43,049 bases of DNA from a virus. The stretch spans positions 1 to 43,049 of the IMG/VR virus record IMGVR_UViG_3300002460_000032; one strand, written 5' to 3'. How positions within the stretch are numbered: position 1 is the stretch's first letter; every line of letters starts with the position of its first letter. The position numbers were made by a program, and so were the translations under genes. This document shows positions 19,388 through 27,435 of the stretch, piece after piece. Below the pieces are notes generated by a model that searched no databases, was not told the DNA's origin, and worked only from the letters and a program-made list of their open reading frames with translations.

Positions 19388-20206
19388 ATGGTTTACCGAC
19401 CACCTGTAAAGAAATCAGAATATCAAGGAACAAAAGGTGCAGCGCATGTTGCACTTAATGGCAACAGGACTAAAGCAAAAGTCATTTTCTTCAATGATGT
19501 AGACGGAACACCAGATAAACAATATATTGTTATACTCAATACTTGCCCTAAAGAGGTTCAGGGATATATACATTCTGGCGACTTCATTGTTAACATGAAT
19601 AAAGATGGGGATAAAATTTATTCGATGTATCCTTATAACGGCATGTTTGAGGTAAAATGTGCCAAATTTTCCTCAAAGAAAGATCAACCCCCCGCTCCTC
19701 TCACTAAGTTTGGCAAGAATGAAGCCGGTCAATCTTATTCTTATTTGTTCTTTGTCACTCTCAATGAAATTTTATCGGGCGAAGATAAAGGAATGCAAAT
19801 CCCCTTATTTTTGCGGTATGATTTCTCTGAGGAAGAGCAAGAGATTGATGGAGTAAAAAAGAAGGTCACTGGATATAGTAAACAGTTTGATAAATCAAAG
19901 CATGTGCGTTTTCTTGATGAATATTTGGTGATTACAGGAGCATGGAAGTATGGGCCTATTCCCTATTCTGATAATATCCTGCCGAAATTGGAAGGGCGAA
20001 TCGGAAGAGCTGCGGCGCATTTCAAAGTTATCGTCAAGAAAGGATATATTGATACTCTTTATCAAGGTAGCTTTGTTCCCAACTCTGAAAAGCCAAAGGA
20101 AGAGCCTGAACCTGATAATGATTTTGCTGATGGAGCAAGTTTTGATGGTGAGGATTTGACAGATGATCCTACTACCGAAGAGACTACTGCCGATAAGTTC
20201 GAGTAA
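19388..20206 (+). CDS. Putative single-stranded DNA-binding protein
   Basis: A 272-residue protein, MVYRPPVKKSEYQGTKGAAH. The body is beta-rich (AKVIFFNDVDGTPDKQYIVI, VRFLDEYLVITGAWKYGPIP) and the last 40 residues are acidic (EPDNDFADGASFDGEDLTDD...TADKFE), as in phage ssDNA-binding proteins. Abundant expression is expected from AAGGAGATATAAA. The position upstream of primase and helicase supports it, but no OB-fold signature is provable by eye. Confidence 0.5.
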   Translation: MVYRPPVKKSEYQGTKGAAHVALNGNRTKAKVIFFNDVDGTPDKQYIVILNTCPKEVQGYIHSGDFIVNMNKDGDKIYSMYPYNGMFEVKCAKFSSKKDQPPAPLTKFGKNEAGQSYSYLFFVTLNEILSGEDKGMQIPLFLRYDFSEEEQEIDGVKKKVTGYSKQFDKSKHVRFLDEYLVITGAWKYGPIPYSDNILPKLEGRIGRAAAHFKVIVKKGYIDTLYQGSFVPNSEKPKEEPEPDNDFADGASFDGEDLTDDPTTEETTADKFE

Positions 20207-20226
20207 GATTACAATCTAACATATAA

Positions 20227-20258
20227 TGAGAGGCAGGATAGCTAAGTTCTGCCTCTCA
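20227..20258 (+). terminator. Hairpin after the ssDNA-binding-like gene
   Basis: TGAGAGGCAG (20227-20236) pairs perfectly with CTGCCTCTCA (20249-20258), 12-nt loop. Only AAATAAT follows, so termination may be partial; it could limit expression of the downstream replication genes or stabilise the upstream message. Confidence 0.55.
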
Positions 20259-20287
20259 AATAATCCCAATTTTTAGGAGAACTATCA

Positions 20288-20506
20288 ATGAGTAAACATC
20301 TACATAGCAGAATACAATATTGTTTTGTTTGTAGTAGCGTTGCTACTGAAGAATGTAGAAGTTGTGGAATGCCAATTTGTTTGGAATGTTCCCTCAAATA
20401 TGATAGAAAATGTGATATTTGTTCTGATGACATAAAAGAAGAAAACTTAGTGTTTGGGAGTGGTAATGAATATAAAGCCGCCAACAAAGATCAGGTTTAC
20501 GTGTAA
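20288..20506 (+). CDS. B-box-like zinc protein
   Basis: A 72-residue protein with six Cys in CxxC-type pairs: CFVCSSVATEECRSCGMPIC, then CLECSLKYDRKCDICSDD. The spacing recalls B-box or RING-like zinc domains that bind two zinc ions. It overlaps the next gene by 41 bases. Function unknown. Confidence 0.65.
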   Translation: MSKHLHSRIQYCFVCSSVATEECRSCGMPICLECSLKYDRKCDICSDDIKEENLVFGSGNEYKAANKDQVYV

Positions 20507-20822
20507 GGAGAATTTCACGACAGAAAGAAAATATGGCAGGAAAATCAATAAGTGGCTAGTAGTCGGATGGTCTGAGGACGGATATAAGATATTTAGAATG
20601 GATACCGGACTACCATTGATTGAGACAAAATTCATGGATATTGATCAATGTACAGAATTTGCTCTCTGGATTGCTAAGCAATATGAGAGTGTATGGGATA
20701 TATGGGAGGCATGGTCAGATTGTGAATTACTGAGGATTGCTCAATATACCATTCCAAATGGAACGGAAGTTTATAAGCAGATTGAAAAAGTAAGTAATCA
20801 AAAGGTAATATGTCAATCCTAG
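20466..20822 (+). CDS. Unknown protein upstream of primase
   Basis: A 118-residue protein, MNIKPPTKIRFTCKENFTTE, with GGGAGTGGTA before the ATG. Aromatic-rich (YESVWDIWEAWSDCELLRIA). It overlaps the primase gene by 13 bases. Function unknown; a replication accessory role is suggested only by position. Confidence 0.65.
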   Translation: MNIKPPTKIRFTCKENFTTERKYGRKINKWLVVGWSEDGYKIFRMDTGLPLIETKFMDIDQCTEFALWIAKQYESVWDIWEAWSDCELLRIAQYTIPNGTEVYKQIEKVSNQKVICQS

Positions 20823-21637
20823 ATGAAGTAATTGAGTATATTGAATATGGACATAGATATTCCACTTATATTGCGGCCAGATGTATTTTCCACGAAGATC
20901 GCAGGCCAAGCCTTATTATCCATGAAGATTATTATAATTGCTTGGCCTGTGATGCTAAAGGCAGAACAGAAAAGTTACTCGAAAAACTGAAAGGTCTGCC
21001 TTCAAAGCCTCTAAGCAAAGAAAGATTTTCCAATCCATTTACGAAGTGGATGAAAAGTCAAACATTGTCGGAGGCTTTGAAAACTGCCTGGATGACTATG
21101 AATGAACATCCTTCTGTTTATATGAGAGATAAACGAGGGATAACTAATCAGACTTGTAGAGAGTTAGGCATAGGACATAGAGATGGATGGTTTACTTTTT
21201 CAATTAGAGACAGATGTAAGAAAATTGTCGGGGGAGTTGCAAGAGCAGATGAAACAAATAACTCCTCCGCAAAGTATGTCTCCGTTGCGAATCAAAACTC
21301 GAATTTATTATATGTTCCATCTTGGGAATACATTGAAAATCAAGGAGTGGTCTATCTCGTATTTGGGATACTCGATGCCGTTACTCTCTATCAACTTGGA
21401 ATTGCCTCAATCTCTACTACAGGAGGTAAAAGACTTGATCCTTCAGCCCTGGATGGTATTAGAAAGCGAATACTTTTCATACCAGATTTCGGAGAAGAAA
21501 ATGCGGCATGGAATATAGTAAAACATCTTGATTGGAGAGGCAAAGTAGTGCAATGCCATTATCCAGAAGATAGCAAAGATGTAAACGATATGTGGGTAAA
21601 ACATCCCGAAATGCTAAAATCTTCTATTGGAGTATAA
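20810..21637 (+). CDS. DNA primase, DnaG type (short)
   Basis: A 275-residue protein. An N-terminal zinc domain of CHC2 type is seen in ARCIFHEDRRPSLIIHED and YNCLACDAKGR (Cys, His, Cys, Cys). The centre (WFTFSIRDRCKKIVGGVAR, then SAKYVSVANQNSNLLY) matches the catalytic core start of DnaG, and YLVFGILDAVTLYQLGIASI followed by STTGGKR is Toprim-like, with weaker acidic motifs than usual. It makes RNA primers for lagging-strand synthesis. It is shorter than bacterial DnaG (about 600 residues), lacking the C-terminal helicase-binding domain. Confidence 0.8.
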   Translation: MSILDEVIEYIEYGHRYSTYIAARCIFHEDRRPSLIIHEDYYNCLACDAKGRTEKLLEKLKGLPSKPLSKERFSNPFTKWMKSQTLSEALKTAWMTMNEHPSVYMRDKRGITNQTCRELGIGHRDGWFTFSIRDRCKKIVGGVARADETNNSSAKYVSVANQNSNLLYVPSWEYIENQGVVYLVFGILDAVTLYQLGIASISTTGGKRLDPSALDGIRKRILFIPDFGEENAAWNIVKHLDWRGKVVQCHYPEDSKDVNDMWVKHPEMLKSSIGV

Positions 21638-21638
21638 G

Positions 21639-22817
21639 ATGTCGGTACTTACTTGGGAAGGCTGTTCAGGTGTGGTTTGTGGATTGATCCTAGATAAAAA
21701 ATACAGTTTAAACGTTGTCAGACCAGAAATGTTCGCTCCTCCTTATAGTGACATCATTAAAGCACTCAAAGGAGGAATTACTGAACCAGAAGAATTAATA
21801 GAAATTTGTGGCTTTGCCGGAATTGTAGCTGCACATGACGCAGTAAAAGATATAAATGGTGTTGGAAAGGCTAATTGGATAAAGTTACTAGAAAATTCCT
21901 ATGCTAATTATGATGCTGGACAAAAACTAGAAAAATTTGGTCGTAGATTGCAACGTGGGGAGGAAGTAGATTGGTCTATGTTGAATCAATACCAACAGAG
22001 GGCTTTAGAAGGGGTGGGCGGAGATTTCACGCCTCTATCTAAGGTAGTTGCTAAAGAAATGCCTTTTATCCCTTCTGGTTGGGATGCAATAGATCAACAT
22101 TTACAGGGATTACCAGAAATTGGAGTAATCGTAATCGGCGGAGAGCCGGGAACGGGCAAAACCACCTTTATGGCAAAATTATGCCAAAAATTCGCTGAAC
22201 ATCACACAGATAAAAAAGTTGCCGTATTTACCATTGAAATGGTTTCCAGTGAATTGAAGATGAGGTTCAATGAAGTTGGGAAAATATCAGAGGATGTGGA
22301 GGACAGAATTTTACTGAATGATTTTCCTGTATCAGCAGATGAATTAGTCAACAAAGCGGCAACAATTGATAATCTTGGCCTGATATGTGTAGACTTTATA
22401 GATATGATGATAAGAGAGAATTCTGAGGCAGAATACTCCAAAGCCTATCTCACTCTTGCTAATGCTTCAAAGAGACTACGTTGCCCAATTATTGTAATTG
22501 CTCAACTTGTAAAATATTCTGGTGGATTGCCTAAAAAGAAACATCTCCGATATTCGAGAATGGCCGAAGCTTTTCCATCTATGATACTCATGCTTTATGA
22601 TCCATCGACGGCATGGAGTTCTGATGAGGATAAGGAAGATACTGTATTGCCCATTGTAAATGGCAGAGCCTACATTTTATGTTGGAAAGTCAGAGGAGGA
22701 TTTAGAAATCATTTAGACGAATCGCCTGGAGCAATTCAAATGACATTTCGAGGAGATAAAGGTTGGGGTGGAGATGAGAAGAATTCTCGTTGGTTTAGCC
22801 TAAGAAAAGAATCATAA
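21639..22817 (+). CDS. Replicative DNA helicase, DnaB type
   Basis: A 392-residue protein. A helical N-terminal part (to about residue 130) is followed by a RecA-fold domain: Walker A GGEPGTGKTTFMAK at 167-180, a glutamate-bearing strand AVFTIEMVSSELKMR, Walker B LGLICVDFIDMM at about 246-257, and PIIVIAQLVK. It unwinds the fork as a hexamer and works with the primase encoded just upstream. The start at 21639 has GGAGTATAAG; an upstream in-frame ATG at 21627 overlaps primase. Confidence 0.85.
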   Translation: MSVLTWEGCSGVVCGLILDKKYSLNVVRPEMFAPPYSDIIKALKGGITEPEELIEICGFAGIVAAHDAVKDINGVGKANWIKLLENSYANYDAGQKLEKFGRRLQRGEEVDWSMLNQYQQRALEGVGGDFTPLSKVVAKEMPFIPSGWDAIDQHLQGLPEIGVIVIGGEPGTGKTTFMAKLCQKFAEHHTDKKVAVFTIEMVSSELKMRFNEVGKISEDVEDRILLNDFPVSADELVNKAATIDNLGLICVDFIDMMIRENSEAEYSKAYLTLANASKRLRCPIIVIAQLVKYSGGLPKKKHLRYSRMAEAFPSMILMLYDPSTAWSSDEDKEDTVLPIVNGRAYILCWKVRGGFRNHLDESPGAIQMTFRGDKGWGGDEKNSRWFSLRKES

Positions 22818-22829
22818 AAAGAGGATAAA

Positions 22830-23090
22830 ATGCCAACAGGAACATATCATACTTGTCCAATATGTGAAAAAGAATTGGAATACTCTTCTTATCGTCTCGA
22901 TGGGTTTATTTTGATGGAAGAAGAATATAAATGCTCTGAAGGACACTACTTGTATAGTTATGAAACTGGATATACTACAATCAGAGTTGGAGATAAAGAA
23001 TGGGATTGGGGATATTCAATATCGGATAAAAGACGAGACAGAATTAGTTCTGCTATAAATGATGAATGTAAAAGATTGAGGGCTAGTTGA
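22830..23090 (+). CDS. Small zinc protein
   Basis: An 86-residue protein, MPTGTYHTCPICEKELEYSS, with CPIC near the start and YKCSEGHYLYS (Cys plus His) 30 residues later, probably one zinc site. A basic C-terminal helix follows (KRRDRISSAINDECKRLRAS). Ribosome site AGAGGATAAA. Function unknown. Confidence 0.65.
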   Translation: MPTGTYHTCPICEKELEYSSYRLDGFILMEEEYKCSEGHYLYSYETGYTTIRVGDKEWDWGYSISDKRRDRISSAINDECKRLRAS

Positions 23091-23132
23091 GATAACTCTC
23101 ATCAATTTCTAAGTATAGAATAGCAACATTGG

Positions 23133-23141
23133 TGTTATACT
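23133..23141 (+). promoter_or_regulatory. Extended -10 promoter TGTTATACT
   Basis: A TGNTAWACT motif in the 82-base gap before 23173; transcription would begin near 23148. It would drive the DNA polymerase operon. Confidence 0.5.
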
Positions 23142-23172
23142 AATTATATAGAAAAGGAGAATAAGGAAAATT

Positions 23173-23322
23173 ATGAACTATTATCAACGGATTGGATTAT
23201 TGCTTGCTATAACTGGAATAACATTTTTGCCCAACGCAACGGGATGGTCAAATGTCTTTTTAATGGGAATATGGATAATTGGAGTAAGTCTATTCTTATA
23301 TCAGAAAGAGGAGATTAAATAA
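23173..23322 (+). CDS. Small membrane protein upstream of the polymerase operon
   Basis: A 49-residue protein with two hydrophobic segments (IGLLLAITGITFLPNATGW and VFLMGIWIIGVSLFLYQ) and an acidic end. Ribosome site AAAGGAGAATAAGG. The stop abuts the next start. Function unknown. Confidence 0.55.
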   Translation: MNYYQRIGLLLAITGITFLPNATGWSNVFLMGIWIIGVSLFLYQKEEIK

Positions 23323-23703
23323 ATGACTGACCAAGAATACATCGAAAAGTACGCTGATTTAGTTGAGCGATTAGATATGCTCACCAAGAACCAAGCAGAG
23401 TTGAAAGATAAACTCATCCCCGCAGAAGTCAAACAAGCGATTGCTGATCTCAATGCCGAATATAATCCAATGATTGAAGCAGTTCAAAATGCCTTGATAG
23501 AAACGAAAGCGACAATAGAATTAACAGTTCTTGAACAGCATTCTACACTTAAGGGTACTCGCTACATGGCAGTATGGAATAAAGGTAGAAGTGGTGGATG
23601 GGATACTAGAAAACTGGAAGGTTATGCCTTAGTTCATCCTGAGATTATGCAAGCAAAGAAACCAGATGGTGAGCCTACTGTAAGTTTTCGACAGGTGAAA
23701 TGA
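23323..23703 (+). CDS. Gp157/Gam-like coiled-coil protein
   Basis: A 126-residue protein. Residues 1-60 form a coiled coil (YADLVERLDMLTKNQAELKD). The second half, RYMAVWNKGRSGGWDTRKLE then GYALVHPEIMQAKKPDGEPT and VSFRQVK, resembles small phage proteins of the Gp157 or Gam type that sit beside recombination or polymerase genes, some of which bind DNA ends and hinder host nucleases. The resemblance is by pattern only. It overlaps the DNA polymerase start (ATGA). Confidence 0.55.
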   Translation: MTDQEYIEKYADLVERLDMLTKNQAELKDKLIPAEVKQAIADLNAEYNPMIEAVQNALIETKATIELTVLEQHSTLKGTRYMAVWNKGRSGGWDTRKLEGYALVHPEIMQAKKPDGEPTVSFRQVK

Positions 23704-25391
23704 ATATCATTCGTGACTTGCCTCCCTATTTGCCTGAGAATACTTATATCAGTTTAGATACAGAGTGGCTTGGCATCAATAAAGCCACTCTGCATCGACC
23801 AACAACAGGGAAATTTGGATGTCTAACACTGTGTTATGAACCGAATACAGTTTATTTCATTGATGATAAAAAGAACGTACCAGAAGTCCTCAGGCGCATT
23901 GAAAACTGTGTGTGGGTTATCCAACATGCAAAGTTCGACATTACTCACCTGCGCCGTCTGGTGAACATCCCGCCCCGCAAGAAAATGATAGATACAATGG
24001 TGATGGAAAGAATATTGTGGAATGGATACTTTGATACGTTTGGTTTGAATGATTTAGCCCGTAGATACTTGAATGTTTATCTTGATAAATCTCTGCAAGA
24101 AAGTTTTAGCAAAACTTCTGAAATGTCAGAAGAACAAATACAGTATGCTTGCATGGATGCCAATATAACTTTGCAAGTCTGGAATAAGCAGAGCAAACAT
24201 ATCAAGCAGAATGATATGTATATCTGGAAGAATGTAGATCAACCTGCATTATGGTCATTGATGGAATTTGAAGGGTTTACGATTGATCCTGATAAATGGT
24301 TAGCATTAGCAGAGCGGAACAAGCAAAGAGTTATAGAGATTGATGCCTCCTTACCAATCAATCCTAGAAGTCCTAAACAAGTTCTTCCATTATTGATAAA
24401 GAATGGCTTCAAGAAATTAAAAAATACTCAAGAAGATACATTAGCAGAGGCAATTGATAAATATCCAAATACCAAAGCGGCAGAGTTAGCAAGACAAATT
24501 TTGGATAGTCGCAAATATTCAAAGAGAGCATCTACTTATGGTGAGGCTTTCTTAGGGAGACATGGCGAGAAAAGACCTGATGGAAGTACATTTATTCATT
24601 GCGATTATTGGGTAATTGGTGCAGAAACGGGCAGAACTTCAAGCGACAAGCCTAATATGCAAAACCAAATCGCTGAGTTTGAGTTTAGAAATTGTTATAT
24701 TGCCAGACCTGGAAATGTCTTGATAGATTGTGATTACTCTCAACAAGAATTCGGTAATTCCGCCTATATTAGTGGCGATAAAGCAATGATACAAATCTTC
24801 AATTCCGGTCAAGATGTTTATATTCAAACAGCAAAAATGATGTATGATAAAGATATAAATAAATCTGATCCCCTTAGAAAGAGAATGAAAGCGGTTGTAC
24901 TTGGAACAGATTATGGAATGTCTAAATATGGACTGGCAAAGAAAGAGCATATTTCAGTTGATGAAGCAGCAAGGACAATTGAGAAGTTTAGAAAAACCTT
25001 TCCTGAATATGCAAGATGGATGGATAAGCAAACGAATAAAACAAACTATACTATGACAGTATTAGGCAGAAGAGCATGGTTAAATGCTTATTCATCTCAA
25101 TGTCCTAGAAATGCTTTGAATAATCCTCCACAAGGTACAGGTGGAGATCAATTGAAGCAATCTATTGCCAGAATAACAGAAGAACTCCTACCAGAAATTG
25201 GACGATATGGAGAAGGAGGAATTGTAGCAATACCACATGATGAAATCGTTCTGGATGTTCCAAAAGAGATTGCATCAAAGATTGCAAAAGAAGTCAGCGT
25301 AATCATGGTAGATGTAGCTAATACTATGTGTCCTGGTATGTTGTTTCGTGCAGAGCCTACTGTCTGCGCTTCCTGGGCGCAAAAAGGCTAG
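23700..25391 (+). CDS. DNA polymerase, family A with 3'-5' exonuclease
   Basis: A 563-residue replicase. Exonuclease: YISLDTEWLGI (D20 and E22), WVIQHAKFDITHLRRL (Exo II) and YACMDANITLQVW (Exo III). Polymerase: motif A DCDYSQQEFGNSAYISGD, motif B RKRMKAVVLGTDYGMSKYGL, motif C IPHDEIVLDV. All catalytic residues are present. It lacks the 5' nuclease of bacterial Pol I, as is usual in T7-like and many siphophage enzymes. The gene overlaps the upstream start by ATGA, and an operator-like palindrome lies 125 bases into the coding sequence. Confidence 0.95.
   Translation: MNIIRDLPPYLPENTYISLDTEWLGINKATLHRPTTGKFGCLTLCYEPNTVYFIDDKKNVPEVLRRIENCVWVIQHAKFDITHLRRLVNIPPRKKMIDTMVMERILWNGYFDTFGLNDLARRYLNVYLDKSLQESFSKTSEMSEEQIQYACMDANITLQVWNKQSKHIKQNDMYIWKNVDQPALWSLMEFEGFTIDPDKWLALAERNKQRVIEIDASLPINPRSPKQVLPLLIKNGFKKLKNTQEDTLAEAIDKYPNTKAAELARQILDSRKYSKRASTYGEAFLGRHGEKRPDGSTFIHCDYWVIGAETGRTSSDKPNMQNQIAEFEFRNCYIARPGNVLIDCDYSQQEFGNSAYISGDKAMIQIFNSGQDVYIQTAKMMYDKDINKSDPLRKRMKAVVLGTDYGMSKYGLAKKEHISVDEAARTIEKFRKTFPEYARWMDKQTNKTNYTMTVLGRRAWLNAYSSQCPRNALNNPPQGTGGDQLKQSIARITEELLPEIGRYGEGGIVAIPHDEIVLDVPKEIASKIAKEVSVIMVDVANTMCPGMLFRAEPTVCASWAQKG
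23824..23836. promoter_or_regulatory. Palindrome TAACACNGTGTTA (site 6, in coding sequence)
   Basis: A perfect copy, near codons 42-46 of the DNA polymerase gene, encoding Leu-Thr-Leu-Cys-Tyr. It could act as an elongation block if the binding protein is abundant. Confidence 0.45.
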
Positions 25392-25458
25392 GGCACATTG
25401 GCGGAAAAAGAATGAATAGAAGATTTGCAATTCATGGGCAGAAAAAGGACAAATAAAA

Positions 25459-25887
25459 ATGGAAAAATTAATTCGATTTTCATCTGCATTTGATAGACGT
25501 GATCCTGATCCAGATAAAAACTATGGCATTCATGGAATGGAGCTAAGATTTGTGCTAAAAGGTTCTAAAGGAGCAGTTCAATTCCTTATTTATACTCATT
25601 GGTATCTACCTCATGTTTCTAAAGAATTGGTAAGGAAATGTTTTTCTCCTAGAGAGATTGAGTTATTTTTTATTCCTATGGGAGTAGATATTGGCTATCA
25701 TAGTCCAGAACCTATATATGATGGGCAAATGGTTATGAAAGATTGCGATTACACGGGCGGAGATTGTTATTATGATGGTTCTGGATTATGGGCGGAAGAG
25801 TTTATGCCCACCTTTCTTGCTAAAGGTGATGACGCCGTTTGGAAAATGCTTACTAAATATTATAATGAAACATTTGGCAAAGAATGA
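25459..25887 (+). CDS. Unknown protein downstream of polymerase
   Basis: A 142-residue protein, MEKLIRFSSAFDRRDPDPDK, with AAAAAGGACAAATAAAA before the ATG. Pattern: beta strands (GAVQFLIYTHWYLPHVSKEL), then VDIGYHSPEPIYDGQMVMKD and CDYTGGDCYYDGSGLWAEEF. I do not recognise the family. Confidence 0.7.
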   Translation: MEKLIRFSSAFDRRDPDPDKNYGIHGMELRFVLKGSKGAVQFLIYTHWYLPHVSKELVRKCFSPREIELFFIPMGVDIGYHSPEPIYDGQMVMKDCDYTGGDCYYDGSGLWAEEFMPTFLAKGDDAVWKMLTKYYNETFGKE

Positions 25888-25955
25888 ACGAAGATGGACA
25901 TAAATATTTCTTTGCATTTTCAAAAGAGATGCCTTGGAAACGAAAGGAGAATACG

Positions 25956-26144
25956 ATGAACTATTGGTACAACTTTAGAGCGGGAAAGTATGAGCCTTTA
26001 AATGAGCCCCCTAAAAGTTTTGAGGACTACATTCCAAAGGAGGGCTTGAATTTGTATAATCTCTATATACAACACTTAGGGATTGAGCCTATTGAGGCGG
26101 CTAAGAAAGTTCTTCTTATCATTGTTGGAGAAAGAAATGGATAA
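25956..26144 (+). CDS. Unknown small protein
   Basis: A 62-residue protein, MNYWYNFRAGKYEPLNEPPK, starting at the ATG behind AAAGGAGAATACG. An in-frame start at 25884 (ATGA overlap with the gene before) has a weak ribosome site and would add 24 residues. The C-terminus is hydrophobic (AAKKVLLIIVGERNG). Confidence 0.55.
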   Translation: MNYWYNFRAGKYEPLNEPPKSFEDYIPKEGLNLYNLYIQHLGIEPIEAAKKVLLIIVGERNG

Positions 26145-26295
26145 CGAATTCAAAAGGCTAGTCTTACGACTTTTAGTTGCTATACTAATGGTTAATCTGT
26201 CTCTTACTGAACATGATCCATTAAATAGAAAAGACAAAGAGAAGATTACAGATTTGATGAAGGATGTAGGAGAATATGGAAACAGGTTGGGATGA
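26137..26295 (+). CDS. Unknown small helical protein
   Basis: A 52-residue protein, MDNEFKRLVLRLLVAILMVN, with TTGGAGAAAGAA before the ATG. A hydrophobic helix occupies the N-terminal half. It overlaps neighbours on both sides by a few bases. A longer frame from 26083 lacks a ribosome site. Confidence 0.55.
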   Translation: MDNEFKRLVLRLLVAILMVNLSLTEHDPLNRKDKEKITDLMKDVGEYGNRLG

Positions 26296-26794
26296 GCTTT
26301 ATACTTGTCCAATCTGCCACTCAGAAGATTGTGTCCCTCCTTCTGGCAATCCAAGTTCGAAGATACTTATCATTGGTGCGTTCCCTGGTGTTGAAGAACT
26401 AAAAGAAGGTAGACCAATGGTAGGTAGGAATGGCACAATCTTAGGAGATGAGTTGCGGAGATGTAGCGTGGATTTGAAGCGACTACGCATTACTAATCTC
26501 TGGCAGCATCCACCAAATGATAATGCTGGTTGTCTTGTCCACGGGGCAAAAAAAGCGATAGCAGAAGCAAGAGGTAAACAAGCAATCTTATTGATTGGAG
26601 CGGAAACTGTAAAGTATTTCTGTAGTTGTTCTGTTGAGGCGTATAATGGATTACTTGTCAAATCGGATTACTTGTCTGCGCCAATTGTTATGGCATGTAT
26701 TCAGCCTGTTAATGTTTTTAAGGGAGGTCGAGGTTTAGGCGAATTTAGATTGACAATTCAGAAGTTTAGTTTGCAGATAGAGGAGTTATTATGA
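26276..26794 (+). CDS. Uracil-DNA glycosylase-like protein
   Basis: A 172-residue protein. CPICHSEDCVPPSGN at the start could ligate a metal or Fe-S cluster; then ILIIGAFPGVEELKEGRPMV and GRNGTIL match the UDG family 4-type motif (GEAPG..ED..GRPFVG..G). LRITNLWQHPPNDNAG and ILLIGAETVKYF fit the following strands. The usual C-terminal HPS motif is replaced by CIQPVN, so catalysis may be altered or lost. The start has TAGGAGAAT. Possible roles are base excision repair or another activity of the UDG fold. Confidence 0.75.
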   Translation: METGWDELYTCPICHSEDCVPPSGNPSSKILIIGAFPGVEELKEGRPMVGRNGTILGDELRRCSVDLKRLRITNLWQHPPNDNAGCLVHGAKKAIAEARGKQAILLIGAETVKYFCSCSVEAYNGLLVKSDYLSAPIVMACIQPVNVFKGGRGLGEFRLTIQKFSLQIEELL

Positions 26795-26985
26795 CAACCA
26801 TAAAAACTAAAAAATATCGTATTGATCACTGGTCATGCTTCTGGTCGTTCCGTGTGCAACTATGGCAGTTATGGTTCGGAGCTAATCTATCAAACCCCGC
26901 CTTTTTTGTAGTTTGGCATGGCAAGGCAAAATCATGGCAATATTTTACCTTCCAAAACCCCCATTTTATGATGTGGAGGAATTGA
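26791..26985 (+). CDS. Unknown Trp-rich small protein
   Basis: A 64-residue basic protein with nine Trp, MTTIKTKKYRIDHWSCFWSF, WQLWFGANLSNPAFFVVWHG. Overlaps the gene before by ATGA, with AGAGGAGTTATT as ribosome site. Aromatic strands may form a small barrel or associate with the membrane. Function unknown. Confidence 0.55.
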   Translation: MTTIKTKKYRIDHWSCFWSFRVQLWQLWFGANLSNPAFFVVWHGKAKSWQYFTFQNPHFMMWRN

Positions 26986-26989
26986 TTTG

Positions 26990-27160
26990 ATGGTAACTCT
27001 ATATGATATTGAAGTTTTTATTGATGACGAAAAGAAAATTTATGTGAAGGGGAATACAGTCGGTTTAGAGTTTGTACTTCCGTCTTTATCAGATTTTTCT
27101 GCTCTTTTAACTACAATGGAAATAGTACATAGAAGATTAGAGAAGGAGGATTTATTATGA
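26990..27160 (+). CDS. Unknown small acidic protein
   Basis: A 56-residue protein, MVTLYDIEVFIDDEKKIYVK, with GTGGAGGAATTGATTTG before the ATG. Beta hairpin followed by a helix (FSALLTTMEIVHRRLEKEDL). The stop overlaps the next ATG. Confidence 0.6.
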   Translation: MVTLYDIEVFIDDEKKIYVKGNTVGLEFVLPSLSDFSALLTTMEIVHRRLEKEDLL

Positions 27161-27435
27161 CTACTATTTGGACATTTGCAAATGGAACGGAAATGGAATT
27201 TCAAGGGAAGAAGGAAGAATTTTTTAGTATAGATAATCCTAGATTTCCAATGGAAAGGATAGATGAGATGACTACAATTTATGATATTGATGAATTACAG
27301 AGAGAGAATGATAAACTAAGAAAAATAATTGAAAGTCTTTTGGATGGACTTGATGCTAATAATGATTTTGATGCTGGATTAACTGATGAACAATGGGAAC
27401 AAAGAATAAAAGCAGCAAGAGAGGCGATAAAGTGA
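27157..27435 (+). CDS. Unknown small protein with C-terminal coiled coil
   Basis: A 92-residue protein, MTTIWTFANGTEMEFQGKKE. Residues 45-65 (DIDELQRENDKLRKIIESLL) form a coiled coil. Ribosome site AGAAGGAGGATTTATT. The stop overlaps the next GTG start. Function unknown. Confidence 0.65.
   Translation: MTTIWTFANGTEMEFQGKKEEFFSIDNPRFPMERIDEMTTIYDIDELQRENDKLRKIIESLLDGLDANNDFDAGLTDEQWEQRIKAAREAIK

Noticed and set aside
19659-20159. Overlapping plus-strand frames of 65 and 69 residues within the ssDNA-binding-like gene
   Set aside because: They are shadows in another frame of a well-supported gene, without ribosome sites.
25392-25458. Fourteen-codon frame between polymerase and the next gene
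   Set aside because: Too short and without a distinct ribosome site; treated as spacer.
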